The position numbers and the translations under genes were made by a program. Shown piece after piece: positions 36,388 through 45,176 of a stretch of DNA of 64,000 nt. The DNA comes from a virus: positions 1 through 64,000 of the IMG/VR virus record IMGVR_UViG_3300025030_000090. One strand, given 5' to 3'. The notes under the pieces are model-generated. The model ran no database searches. It saw only the letters and a program-made list of their open reading frames with translations, and was not told the origin of the DNA. How positions within the stretch are numbered: the stretch's first letter is position 1; the number at the start of each line of letters is the position of its first letter.

Positions 36388-38625
36388 TTACACATTTAAT
36401 GCATCATCAAATTCTGGCATAGATTTTATTGGTGGCTTGTTTTCCTTATCAAATTCTTGTGCAAGTCGTAAGATTTCGTCTTTAGAAATGTCTCCAAGTT
36501 CTCCAGCATCTCTATCAGCCCTATTGTTTACTATTATATATTCTCTAAACTCGTTAGAATCATATTTAGGGTTTTGGCGAATGAATTTGTGGTAGAATCC
36601 ATTGCTGAAGCCTGTGTGTTTTTCATGCAGCGATTTTTGAAACAATTCCAAAGCGCTTTTCTCTTCATTTTCTTCGGAATCATCTTCTTCTATTTCTTCC
36701 CAATCTTCTGGTTCTTCATCATATTGAATAGAATCAAGCCATTGGTTAAATGGAGTGTTGGATTTTACTAAAGAAGCAAACTGCGGAAACTTTGATGTGA
36801 AGATTTCTGGAGAGATATAGCTTGAAAGTGCGACAGAACGAGTGTTACCTAGCTCTTTTGAAACAATGTCCCCTATTTGGAATCTGAATTTTTTGAATTC
36901 TTTCTCGTTTGTAGGGGGTGGTAATTGTTGGATCACCTCATGGGCAATTCTCGTGCCTAGATGTGTGCGAAAATCTTTAGGAGAAAATTTGTGTCCTGAA
37001 ATTCCACCCAGGTACTTTCTTACTTCATAGTCATTCACTTTGAACAATGGTTTTTCTTCATTTTTCTTTTTACGTGCAAGCAAAGCAGCTATTTTTGGGT
37101 CTTTGATTTGTTTCTGTATATGAACACCCTTTTTGCCGATGAAATCAAATGAAATACTATCACCATTTATTTGAACATGTTTTCCTAATAAAGTAGAAAC
37201 TCCATACGCTTTTACTTTGGCTAGGGTTTCATCATTGCTACCTATTCTAAACCCTGTTTTTGAGATAATATACAACACTAGCGCTTCTTCTGATTTTGAT
37301 ACATCTTTGGAAATTCTCTGTTCAATACGAGGAAGAACTTGGGCAAAGGCTTTCACCCTTTTGAATTTTGCGGCTGTATGCTTCTTAGAATGTTCAGCAG
37401 AATACAGATATTGCAATCTTCCTTTTGAGTCTTGTCCAATTGCTTGCAATGGGGAATTTTTGCTTTTTGCTACAAGAACATTCTGCCAGTTTGGGGGAAT
37501 TCTAGAACCAGAAGGAGAAATATTTTCACCTCTCTTCTTTTGTCGCATTTCGGGATAACGATCTTGATACGGATTCACATACACAGTTCTTGTTCTTGGG
37601 AAGGTTTTTCCTTCTCTATGGACAGTTTCTTGTATTTGTTTGGGAACTAGGTTTGTATTATTTGCTTTTTTAATTTCACTAGTTTTTACTTCAATGTTTT
37701 CTATCCAGTTAGGGGGGACTCTTCTTGTCATGGCTACGTATGTCCCAAGTAAGTTATTGGTTGGATGTTTAAGCAAAATGATTTGTTCAACACTTAACTT
37801 ATCGGACCAACCATATGTCATAGAATCAGGCACAAGTTGATTGATATATTGTTTAGGAACTCTGAATTTAACGATAGTTTTTATCTTAGTATTTACAAAA
37901 TTGCTTGGTTCTCCTATTGAGGCAAAATTACTTTCTTCAATAAGTCCTCTAGTTTGTACTGATTCTTTTACATTTCCAGGAGATTCGTGATATAATATTA
38001 TCCCATTATTAACTTCTGATATACGCCTTAATCGCCCCAAAAATGTTTTTTCAGCTGCTTCCGGTGTTCTAATATTTTCTGGAAGGCTGTTTATGAAGTT
38101 CTGGTCTATTTCATCATCAAATTCTGGTATTTTATAGGTTGTTTTTGAAGGGTCTTGATTTTTAGATCCCAAAGGTTGTCGGATATTATGTGTAGTAAAA
38201 TATTTTTGGTGATCTATTACTCGTACTGGGTGTTCTGGAAAGTTATCATGTTTGTGTTTCCAGGATTCTTTTTTAATTTCTTCATTATTGCGTTGTTGTA
38301 AACTTCCAGAGTCTTTCTCCCCGCTATTTTCATCCTCAGCTTTTTCTTCTTCTCCCTTTTCTCCCATTTTGAATTCTGGTAGTAGTTCTCTGTATCTATC
38401 TGTTCCTTCATCATCTTGATCCCATAGTCCTTCTACTCGTATTTGTTGGATATTGTCTTCGATAACCTTTTTTGCATCATTGAGTTGCATTTCTTCAGAG
38501 ACAGAAATTTCGGGTGAAGAAAGTTTCTCATTTATCTCATCATCCATTGCAATAAGCTCTTTCAGATATCGTTTTATTGCAATATCAATAGAATGGTAGT
38601 TGGCATCAATTTCGGATATAGACAT
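36388..38625 (-). CDS. Topoisomerase IB fused to effector modules
   Basis: 745 residues. Order: helical N-terminus; HDxF/EHPV module (about 124-143); an ART- or toxin-like domain (about 205-310: LYHESPGN..., PPNWIENIEV); an LVPKQIQETVHREGK module (325-352); and a topoisomerase IB core (about 374-607). The core shows Arg460 in TGFRIGSN, PKDFRTHLG around 549-557 and the tyrosine motif LGNTRSVALSSY (Tyr603). TopIB nicks and reseals duplex DNA through a 3'-phosphotyrosine. An acidic tail follows. The pairing with targeting modules suggests a packaged enzyme. Confidence 0.85.
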   Translation of the reverse strand: MSISEIDANYHSIDIAIKRYLKELIAMDDEINEKLSSPEISVSEEMQLNDAKKVIEDNIQQIRVEGLWDQDDEGTDRYRELLPEFKMGEKGEEEKAEDENSGEKDSGSLQQRNNEEIKKESWKHKHDNFPEHPVRVIDHQKYFTTHNIRQPLGSKNQDPSKTTYKIPEFDDEIDQNFINSLPENIRTPEAAEKTFLGRLRRISEVNNGIILYHESPGNVKESVQTRGLIEESNFASIGEPSNFVNTKIKTIVKFRVPKQYINQLVPDSMTYGWSDKLSVEQIILLKHPTNNLLGTYVAMTRRVPPNWIENIEVKTSEIKKANNTNLVPKQIQETVHREGKTFPRTRTVYVNPYQDRYPEMRQKKRGENISPSGSRIPPNWQNVLVAKSKNSPLQAIGQDSKGRLQYLYSAEHSKKHTAAKFKRVKAFAQVLPRIEQRISKDVSKSEEALVLYIISKTGFRIGSNDETLAKVKAYGVSTLLGKHVQINGDSISFDFIGKKGVHIQKQIKDPKIAALLARKKKNEEKPLFKVNDYEVRKYLGGISGHKFSPKDFRTHLGTRIAHEVIQQLPPPTNEKEFKKFRFQIGDIVSKELGNTRSVALSSYISPEIFTSKFPQFASLVKSNTPFNQWLDSIQYDEEPEDWEEIEEDDSEENEEKSALELFQKSLHEKHTGFSNGFYHKFIRQNPKYDSNEFREYIIVNNRADRDAGELGDISKDEILRLAQEFDKENKPPIKSMPEFDDALNV

Positions 38626-41600
38626 TATTTCTCACCCACAAATAACCCAGGACTGCTTGCTCGCAACATTTTCATTTGTGCCATAATATCAAGAAATTTT
38701 GCTTGTTCTGTAGGGTTGTCTTCGTACATATATGTATTTACAGTCACATCACCAGTTCTTGGGGAGCGAGCAATTCTTCCTTGGGCCTGGAGAAGGACAC
38801 TCGCATCTTGAGGGTTTCCTAAAATATGCAAATGGTCTCCTGTTTGCAAATTGTAGCCGCTACTAGATTTATTATCTATAAAGATAACCCTCACATCTTT
38901 GTTTCTTCTGAATTCTTCTGCTCTTGCAGCCATTTCTTCCCCAGTCATGCTGGTAGTAGAAGCGGCAAGATTTTTTACTTGACTTTGTTTCAGGCCAAGC
39001 TCTTTGATGATGTCATTCACAGAATTTCTTTGAGTCCGACTATCTATAAAAACCACATGTTTTTTGTTTGAATCTCTTTGCAAAGCAGTTTTTAGGGCTG
39101 TAAGTTTCGAATTGGTAGCGATTGGTCCATCATCAAGATTTTCAGTATGCTCTTGTTCTATTTCTGTTCTCGCAACTTTAGTAGCATTTTGTCCTAGATT
39201 TCTTTCCCAATTTTCAGAACGATGTAGCGGGTGATTAGGATTGCTTCTTACTTCATTTATGATTTCTTGTCTTCTGGTGGCGATTTTCTCAGCACTTTCT
39301 AATTCAATTTCTTTCTGATTTTGGACCTGATAATCTGTTTTTCTAACATTAACATTGTTATGGTTTACTTTCCAAGGAGGGGTAGAAAGTTTATCACCAC
39401 TAATAAAAGGCCTGATGGTATGAAAGAACATGGAGCTCAATCCCGTGTCTTGCGCATTTGTCCCGCTGCCAAATCCTGAGTATACTCTTTGGAATGATGC
39501 TTTGCTACCAAGAGATTTTGTTTGAGTTGCCCATTTTATCAAATCATGCGCTTCAAGGGGGATTCTTCTCGCAGGAGTGGCTGTAAGCCCGATTCTATGG
39601 TTCACAGGAAGTCGCATTATTCTTTTGCCGTATTCTCCGATGTTTCCTGATTGTCCTCTTGCTTGAAGCTCTTGTGGCTCATCAACTACAAACCCATGAA
39701 ATTTTTTGTTCCCCAATTGTTCATTTGTCTGCATCTGGGTGAGCATTTCAGAAGAACGTGCAGCTTCTCTGTGGGCAATTACATATACAGTTCCTGGTTT
39801 GCTATCAAGAAGAATATCATCTACTTTGTCTCTTGCAGTCCCATCTGGGATGTATTCTATTTTCAAATTTGTGAACTTTTCTGCCTCTGATTTCCATTGC
39901 TCTCCTCTGCCTTTAGGAACAACCACAAGCCCTTTGTAATTAGGATCATCATTCATTTTATGAGCAAAAAACCCCAAAGCAGTGTTTGTCTTTCCAGCAC
40001 CCGTGACTCTGGTAATCAACCCACCTCCATTTCCTAGAGGATTTTCTGTTGAAGGTTTTGTAGTTTCCAGAAGCCAATTTATATCATTTCTTTGTTCAAG
40101 ACGCCATTTGTATGGTTGAGTTACTCCTGATTCGTCAGTAAATTCTTTCTTCCACAAAGGAACGTCAAAATTTGATACAACAAGATTTCCCTTATCATCA
40201 TATTCTGAACCAGAGGTATCAGTCTTTAGTTTTTCATATTTGTCAGAGATTTCTTTGTCTTGTTGAGTTTCAGTAATTAATTTTCTAAGAGAATCAAGTC
40301 CTACTTTCACAGAAATATTATCTGGGTCAGAGTTGTCTATGGTGTGATGTTTATCTGAAAGTTTTAATCTTTCAGCAATTGCTTCTGCATCTTTTTGGTT
40401 ATTTCCGGCATAAATGTGTATTATGTCATTCTTTGCCGTTTTTAGTTTTTCCATTTGGTCGTAAAGTGTAGCAGATGCTTGTAAAGAGCCAATTGCAGCA
40501 CCTATGTTTCTTTTTTGTTCCAAGAGATTTTTCATTTCCAATGAAGAAATTTTTATCTTGTCTAGAAGTTCGCCACTTCCTTTTTGTTTTTGGATTTCAT
40601 TCCATTGATCTTTGAGCATTTTGTGTCTATCAAGGGCTTTTTTTTCAGTTGATTGCTGATTTGTAGCATTGAAGTCCCTTAATTGTTCTACTGCTCTGGC
40701 ATATCCTTCAGTAGATTTTGAATTTTCATGTATTTCATAGGCAACCATAGCCGTAGCAACTTCAATATTGGAAGCATCAATAAGTCTTTTGACATCTACT
40801 GTTTTCCCTAAAAATTGCTGTGCAAGAGAGGCAAGAGCAATAGAAGCTCCGGCATTCAAATGGAATTTTAGAGTAGTATCTATTTTCTTGTCATCTCCTA
40901 TGGCATCCATCAGGCTCTTTTTGTTGTTCCAGTGTTCCGCAGCAACCTCATAAAGAGCTATAGCAGTATTGTTTCTCAACCACTGGTCATAAGATTGCGT
41001 AGTTTTTTCTTCTAATTCCTCTATAGACATATCAGATTCTATAGATACCAGGTCTTGTCTCAATTGGGCAATAGTAGAAGGGGCAGCATCTACCATAGGA
41101 ACTTTCTTAATAGCTCCTTTCTTTAATTCTGCTTCTTTTCTTTTGTCCCAATATGATTTGACAGAATTGATAGCCTTCTTCAAATCTTCTTCGGATTTCA
41201 ATTCAAGTTTTTCTATAGGAGCGATTTTTATCTCTGGAGCTTTTTCATCAGGATTAGTTGGATTTTCGCCATCTTCAAGGATATTGTCTATTTGTCTGTC
41301 CATGTGATTGGCGACAGCACTATCCAATTGATTTTGATTCAAGTCTTTCAGTTCTTCAATATTCGGCATGGAAAGTTGAACGTCGCCAATTTCTTGAAGA
41401 TCTTTTGATTCTTCTTGAATTATTTGCTCTGTATTTGCTTCGGAGCCAAGTTGTGAAAGCCGCTTGCCGATTTTTGCTACTACAAGTTGTCTTTCTCTTT
41501 GGACTTTTTCGCCAACTTTTCTATTGGCTGCTACAATTTGTCTTGTGATGGTATCGGTAATTCTTTTTGCTTGCTCTTTGTCTTCTACAATCTTTTCTAC

Positions 41601-42104
41601 GTAGTTCTGAATATCATCTTTTTGTTCTAGAAGCTGCTTTTTATCTACTTTTTTGATTCCAAGTGCTTCTTTCATTTCTTCTGCAGCTTTTCTGACTTCT
41701 ACTCTGGACTCTTCTTCTAGTTCTTTTTTGGCTACAATGATAGGTTCATTATATTTTTCAGCTTCTTTTGCTGTTTCTTCTAGTTCTACATCTCGCTCTG
41801 TTTTCTTTGGAGCACCGCCAAGAACTTGATGCCGACGAGCTTCAACCTCGGGATCGAAATGTTGCCCGCCCCCAACTATAGCTAGGAGGTTGTCAGGCCT
41901 CTTTTGAATTAAAAGTTTTCTGTGGTGGAGCGGCGACTCAGGATCAGATACTGTAATCCAAGCTGAATCACCGACAGCAAGCGATTCGGCGTCAAACTTC
42001 CCGTCCTTCATAGGTGTGGGAACTGTAGCCTTGTTAAAAGATACAAATTCTTTAGAATGCTTTTTGCTGCCTAACATTTTCAATAGTTCTAAAAGCTTAC
42101 TCAT
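38625..42104 (-). CDS. Large SF2-like helicase/ATPase (1159 aa)
   Basis: N-terminal helix MSKLLELLKM and a small domain to about 100; long Glu/Lys-rich coiled region (100-640); then an SF2 core: Walker A TGAGKT (701-706), VVDEPQ (806-811), LTATPAR (840-846) and a C-terminal RecA fold with FIDSRTQ and QAQGRIARSPRTG (motif VI). A DNA or RNA translocase. The N-terminal 640 residues are unusual for SF2 and may be structural or a virion-packaging part. Confidence 0.85.
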   Translation of the reverse strand: MSKLLELLKMLGSKKHSKEFVSFNKATVPTPMKDGKFDAESLAVGDSAWITVSDPESPLHHRKLLIQKRPDNLLAIVGGGQHFDPEVEARRHQVLGGAPKKTERDVELEETAKEAEKYNEPIIVAKKELEEESRVEVRKAAEEMKEALGIKKVDKKQLLEQKDDIQNYVEKIVEDKEQAKRITDTITRQIVAANRKVGEKVQRERQLVVAKIGKRLSQLGSEANTEQIIQEESKDLQEIGDVQLSMPNIEELKDLNQNQLDSAVANHMDRQIDNILEDGENPTNPDEKAPEIKIAPIEKLELKSEEDLKKAINSVKSYWDKRKEAELKKGAIKKVPMVDAAPSTIAQLRQDLVSIESDMSIEELEEKTTQSYDQWLRNNTAIALYEVAAEHWNNKKSLMDAIGDDKKIDTTLKFHLNAGASIALASLAQQFLGKTVDVKRLIDASNIEVATAMVAYEIHENSKSTEGYARAVEQLRDFNATNQQSTEKKALDRHKMLKDQWNEIQKQKGSGELLDKIKISSLEMKNLLEQKRNIGAAIGSLQASATLYDQMEKLKTAKNDIIHIYAGNNQKDAEAIAERLKLSDKHHTIDNSDPDNISVKVGLDSLRKLITETQQDKEISDKYEKLKTDTSGSEYDDKGNLVVSNFDVPLWKKEFTDESGVTQPYKWRLEQRNDINWLLETTKPSTENPLGNGGGLITRVTGAGKTNTALGFFAHKMNDDPNYKGLVVVPKGRGEQWKSEAEKFTNLKIEYIPDGTARDKVDDILLDSKPGTVYVIAHREAARSSEMLTQMQTNEQLGNKKFHGFVVDEPQELQARGQSGNIGEYGKRIMRLPVNHRIGLTATPARRIPLEAHDLIKWATQTKSLGSKASFQRVYSGFGSGTNAQDTGLSSMFFHTIRPFISGDKLSTPPWKVNHNNVNVRKTDYQVQNQKEIELESAEKIATRRQEIINEVRSNPNHPLHRSENWERNLGQNATKVARTEIEQEHTENLDDGPIATNSKLTALKTALQRDSNKKHVVFIDSRTQRNSVNDIIKELGLKQSQVKNLAASTTSMTGEEMAARAEEFRRNKDVRVIFIDNKSSSGYNLQTGDHLHILGNPQDASVLLQAQGRIARSPRTGDVTVNTYMYEDNPTEQAKFLDIMAQMKMLRASSPGLFVGEK

Positions 42105-42480
42105 TAGCGAAATCCGATATCATTTTTCGTATTAGCTCTTCGTTTTTCAAATCATGTTCCCAAATAATCAGAGTCCCATATCCACTTTGTTTGAATAAAG
42201 AAATTCTTTCCAGGTCTTGATTGATTTCGTCTGCTGATTTCGGAAAACAAGTTTTGCAATTGTGGAAGTAACAACCATTGAATTCAATTAGTTTCTTCTC
42301 ACTTTCATTCAAAAAGTCAGGATTCTTTCTATGAATCCAAAACGATCCATCACCTACATATTTCCATCCCGAAGTAGAATTCTTAATGATTTCTAACAAC
42401 TTAATTTCTGCGGAATTTGGATGTATAGAAGCGTTTTTGAGAGCTTTCTCGCAGCGTATATTTCTTTCTGAATCGCTCAA
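42097..42480 (-). CDS. Vsr/DUF559-like PD-(D/E)XK endonuclease
   Basis: 127 residues, TTG start. PNSAEIKLLEIIKN, then RKNPDFLNESEKKLIEFNGC and YGTLIIWEHDL follow the very-short-patch-repair/DUF559 nuclease layout, with catalytic D and E-x-N/K in the middle motif. CYFHNCKTC adds the Vsr-type Cys/His zinc site. Nicks DNA; substrate unknown. Confidence 0.8.
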   Translation of the reverse strand: MSDSERNIRCEKALKNASIHPNSAEIKLLEIIKNSTSGWKYVGDGSFWIHRKNPDFLNESEKKLIEFNGCYFHNCKTCFPKSADEINQDLERISLFKQSGYGTLIIWEHDLKNEELIRKMISDFANE

Positions 42481-42481
42481 T

Positions 42482-42571
42482 CTATCCCAACTCTTTTATT
42501 TTTCGTTTAGATCTTGGAAATATCGTTTCTCCACACCCACAAGCACAATATTTTATTTCCATGTTACTCAT
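42482..42571 (-). CDS. Cys-rich mini-protein (29 aa)
   Basis: CACGCGE near residue 9 and a basic tail (PRSKRKIKELG). Precedes the nuclease gene by one base; could be a fragment of a zinc-finger nuclease. SD weak. Confidence 0.45.
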   Translation of the reverse strand: MSNMEIKYCACGCGETIFPRSKRKIKELG

Positions 42572-42580
42572 ATTCAAATC

Positions 42581-42646
42581 CTAGGAACCCAATTGTCTGG
42601 TTCGGGAAGTTTTGGGTCTTGAAAAAAATTCTTTTAGTTTATTCAT
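42581..42646 (-). CDS. Possible KLxEFF-only remnant peptide (21 aa)
   Basis: MNKLKEFFSRPKTSRT matches the N-terminal helix of the effector proteins but stops after 21 codons. ATG lies inside the upstream gene end. Perhaps the 5' end of a lost effector gene. Confidence 0.4.
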   Translation of the reverse strand: MNKLKEFFSRPKTSRTRQLGS

Positions 42647-42911
42647 CCTCTATTTTCTCTGGATAATCTGCTTTTACATAAGTTCCATAAAGACAAAAAT
42701 GAAGATTTTCTACAAGTTCTCTTCCGTCTTTCAAGGAAAGTCTCTTTCCTCTAGATCCATCTTTTTCTATTTTTACCAGCCCACGTTTTAGCATTTCTTC
42801 CAACGTTTCTGTGTATTCACCAACAATAGATATCTTATCTGTTTTGCTATCCCACTCTACATTAGCGATTTCGCTATCATGGACATTGTATACTTTGGAA
42901 ATGATTTTCAT
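42639..42911 (-). CDS. Hypothetical protein (90 aa)
   Basis: Start set at ATG 42911 (MKIISKVYNVHDSEI), ATGA-coupled to the kinase-like gene. Alpha/beta with a LKRGLVKIEKDGSRGKR turn. Unknown function. Confidence 0.75.
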   Translation of the reverse strand: MKIISKVYNVHDSEIANVEWDSKTDKISIVGEYTETLEEMLKRGLVKIEKDGSRGKRLSLKDGRELVENLHFCLYGTYVKADYPEKIEDE

Positions 42912-44179
42912 TGTTGTACCCTGTATCCTATATTCCAATTAGGCTGTTGTTGGAGGAGGATGTCTGCCCGATACCGCATAGCTTCTGCTTGCATGCTGGA
43001 GATATAATTTCCTAATTTTTTTGCCATCACATCATCACTAATGTTAGAAATATCTGACAATTTCTTTCTCCATTTATCTGGTATGCGTAATTTTCTTGCT
43101 CTCGCCTTATCATGTATAATTTGATATGAGGCAGTTACATATGGATATTTTGAGAAACTTCCCCCATTGTCTATTGCTATTATTCTGCCATTTTTTCCTA
43201 ACAACCAATTTCCATCATGGCGATCGGGATTGTCTATAAGATAATCAAAAAGGATAGTATCTATAAGATCTTCATCAGATAATTTGTTTGCTTTTGATGA
43301 ACTGCCAATATCAGCATCTACAAATTGTTGTATGCTCCCATGTTTTTCGCCTATGCTTCGCATAGATGTTGTAGGAACTATATCTAAATTAAGCATCTCT
43401 GACAAAAGAAAAGCAGACACTTCATACTTTGGTTCTCCATAAGCTGATTTGTATTTGAAAACAGCTTTTCCATCATCTTCCAATTCAACAATTTCTGGGT
43501 TGTTAACACCCTTGCCAATTTTTTGTGATTTGGTTACGTTTCTTAAAAGAATCTCAACTGGGACATAATGTGTTTTTGGAGATTCTTTTGGTTTTTCTTT
43601 TTGGGGTTCTGAAGATGATTGCTGAACTGCATGTGTAGCAAAATATTTTATATGGTCTATAACTCTAACTGGATGTTTTGGAAAATTATCATGTTTATGT
43701 TTCCAGTTCCCTTTTTCTATCAGAGGATTTTCCCCCACAAGTTCAGAAAGAACATCTCCTTCCAGGAGCATCTCTTCTTCTTCGCTTTTTATCATTCTAG
43801 AAAGTTCCCAAAAAGTGGAAATTTTCGCAGGAGTAGAAAAAAGGACTTCTGGTTTTATTAACCAAATGCTATTTCCATCTGTAATTGCTTTTTTGACTTC
43901 TATTCTAATTGTATCACCAGCTTCTGCTTTTATATCTGTAGGAGCAGTATACCCAGCATTCAAAACATGATGCCCATGAATTGCTCCTGATTGCTGCTTT
44001 TGAGAAACAATAGAAGTTTTTCCATCACCTAGTTTTTTAGGTCTTGAAGAAGTTACCCCAGCTTGTTGTCGAACCATTTCTTTTCTATAAAAGGGTCGTC
44101 CCATTTTAGGATGAACTAAAACAAGTTTTTGTGTCAAATTAGGATTAGCTTTTTTCAGGAATTCTTGAAGTTTGCTCAC
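42908..44179 (-). CDS. HipA/PI-kinase-like protein with targeting modules
   Basis: 423 residues. N-terminal KLQEFLKKANPN helix, LTQKLVLVHPKMGRPF module (15-30), HDxF/EHPV module (about 163-180), then a kinase-like domain: FKYK with Lys243, YLIDNPDRHDGNWLL (Asp319, Asn324) and IIAIDNGGSF (Asp337). This matches the HipA/PI3K-like fold, where Asp-x4-Asn binds Mg-ATP. HipA kinases phosphorylate translation factors such as GltX; here the target is unknown. Likely an effector acting on the host. Confidence 0.8.
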   Translation of the reverse strand: MSKLQEFLKKANPNLTQKLVLVHPKMGRPFYRKEMVRQQAGVTSSRPKKLGDGKTSIVSQKQQSGAIHGHHVLNAGYTAPTDIKAEAGDTIRIEVKKAITDGNSIWLIKPEVLFSTPAKISTFWELSRMIKSEEEEMLLEGDVLSELVGENPLIEKGNWKHKHDNFPKHPVRVIDHIKYFATHAVQQSSSEPQKEKPKESPKTHYVPVEILLRNVTKSQKIGKGVNNPEIVELEDDGKAVFKYKSAYGEPKYEVSAFLLSEMLNLDIVPTTSMRSIGEKHGSIQQFVDADIGSSSKANKLSDEDLIDTILFDYLIDNPDRHDGNWLLGKNGRIIAIDNGGSFSKYPYVTASYQIIHDKARARKLRIPDKWRKKLSDISNISDDVMAKKLGNYISSMQAEAMRYRADILLQQQPNWNIGYRVQQ

Positions 44180-44439
44180 TATCGCTTCAACCCGATTTTA
44201 TACACGAATTGCCCATCTGGGAGTTCTTTCTTTTCTAGAATCTGAACATTGATTCTTTCATCAATATTGACAGTTCTCCAATTTGAATCTTCTTTAGGGG
44301 CTTCTTTTTCGAGATTTTCTGGCTGTGAAATATCTTCCATACTTCTATTGTAAACCTTTTCTATAGGGGTGCTATCATTTTTGTTTTCTTTTTGCTCCCA
44401 TTGTATATCTGTTTCTTCCCAAACGAATCTATTTTTCAT
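44179..44439 (-). CDS. Hypothetical protein with FxWExxDI N-terminus (86 aa)
   Basis: Opens MKNRFVWEETDIQW, closely like the start of the 50218 gene (MNKFAWEKEDIYF). Low-complexity Glu/Lys middle, beta C-terminus. The shared N-terminal motif may be another targeting tag. Confidence 0.75.
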   Translation of the reverse strand: MKNRFVWEETDIQWEQKENKNDSTPIEKVYNRSMEDISQPENLEKEAPKEDSNWRTVNIDERINVQILEKKELPDGQFVYKIGLKR

Positions 44440-45151
44440 TTATCAAAAGCTCCAATACTATTTGGTCATTTTCTTTAGATACTTTGAATCTACTATTGCG
44501 AGGAAGGAGTATTTCTTCTTCTTTCTGTGAAGATGTTCCAGCTGCAAAATCTAAAGGAATTACTTTTGTTCCTTTTGGTATTTTTATTAATATCAGTTTT
44601 CCAAATTTTTGGGCAATATTTGCATTTGATGTGGTTGATAAAAACCCATTATCCGTAAAAATCCGTCCTATGTTAGCATCAAGATGTTCATATATTTTTG
44701 TGTCACTTCTTATCCCTCTGAACAAAAACATATTTTCTGAAGTTAGAGGGACTTTTTGGAATGCTTTGTCCATTGTTAAGATTTGTTGTTTTAATTCTTC
44801 TTCACTTGTAGGACTTCCAGAGATCAGAATACCATTTCTAAGTAGCAAATTGATTGGTCTGCTGCCAAATTCTTTATAATTTTGTAGTACTTGTTTTTCA
44901 TTTGGGCTCAGTAGTTTTTCTATGTCCTCAAAACCTTTTCTTGGCCGAACCCATCTAATAGACCAATATGGCTTTTTCTCCCAAGTGCTGGGAATGATTT
45001 GTACTTTTTTGGGTACTAATCCTTCTCTTGCTTTTTCTAGAAAATCTTCAAGTTTTGAAGAGGGGGTAGTTATATACCTCTTTTGTTCCAAACCCCTCTG
45101 TTTTGAAGAAAAAGTGATTTTTTCAGATAGGGATTTTTTGATTTTTAGCAA
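44429..45151 (-). CDS. ADP-ribosyltransferase (R-S-E type)
   Basis: 240 residues, TTG start after GAGG. KLEDFLEKAR helix (33-42), GLVPKKVQII module (45-54), then an ART fold: Arg145 in LFRGIR, STT at 172-174 in GFLSTTSNA, and EEE at 211-213 before ILLPRNSRF. The R-S-ExE triad is that of VIP2/C3-like ARTs, which move ADP-ribose from NAD to a protein. Resembles T4 Alt in concept: a phage ART that may be carried in the virion. Confidence 0.85.
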   Translation of the reverse strand: MLKIKKSLSEKITFSSKQRGLEQKRYITTPSSKLEDFLEKAREGLVPKKVQIIPSTWEKKPYWSIRWVRPRKGFEDIEKLLSPNEKQVLQNYKEFGSRPINLLLRNGILISGSPTSEEELKQQILTMDKAFQKVPLTSENMFLFRGIRSDTKIYEHLDANIGRIFTDNGFLSTTSNANIAQKFGKLILIKIPKGTKVIPLDFAAGTSSQKEEEILLPRNSRFKVSKENDQIVLELLINEK

Positions 45152-45176
45152 AGTATCCGTCCTCTAAAACTTTGAA

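Noticed and set aside
44484-44879. Plus-strand 131-codon frame opposite the 44429 ADP-ribosyltransferase
   Set aside because: Antisense to intact catalytic motifs; no SD or homology.
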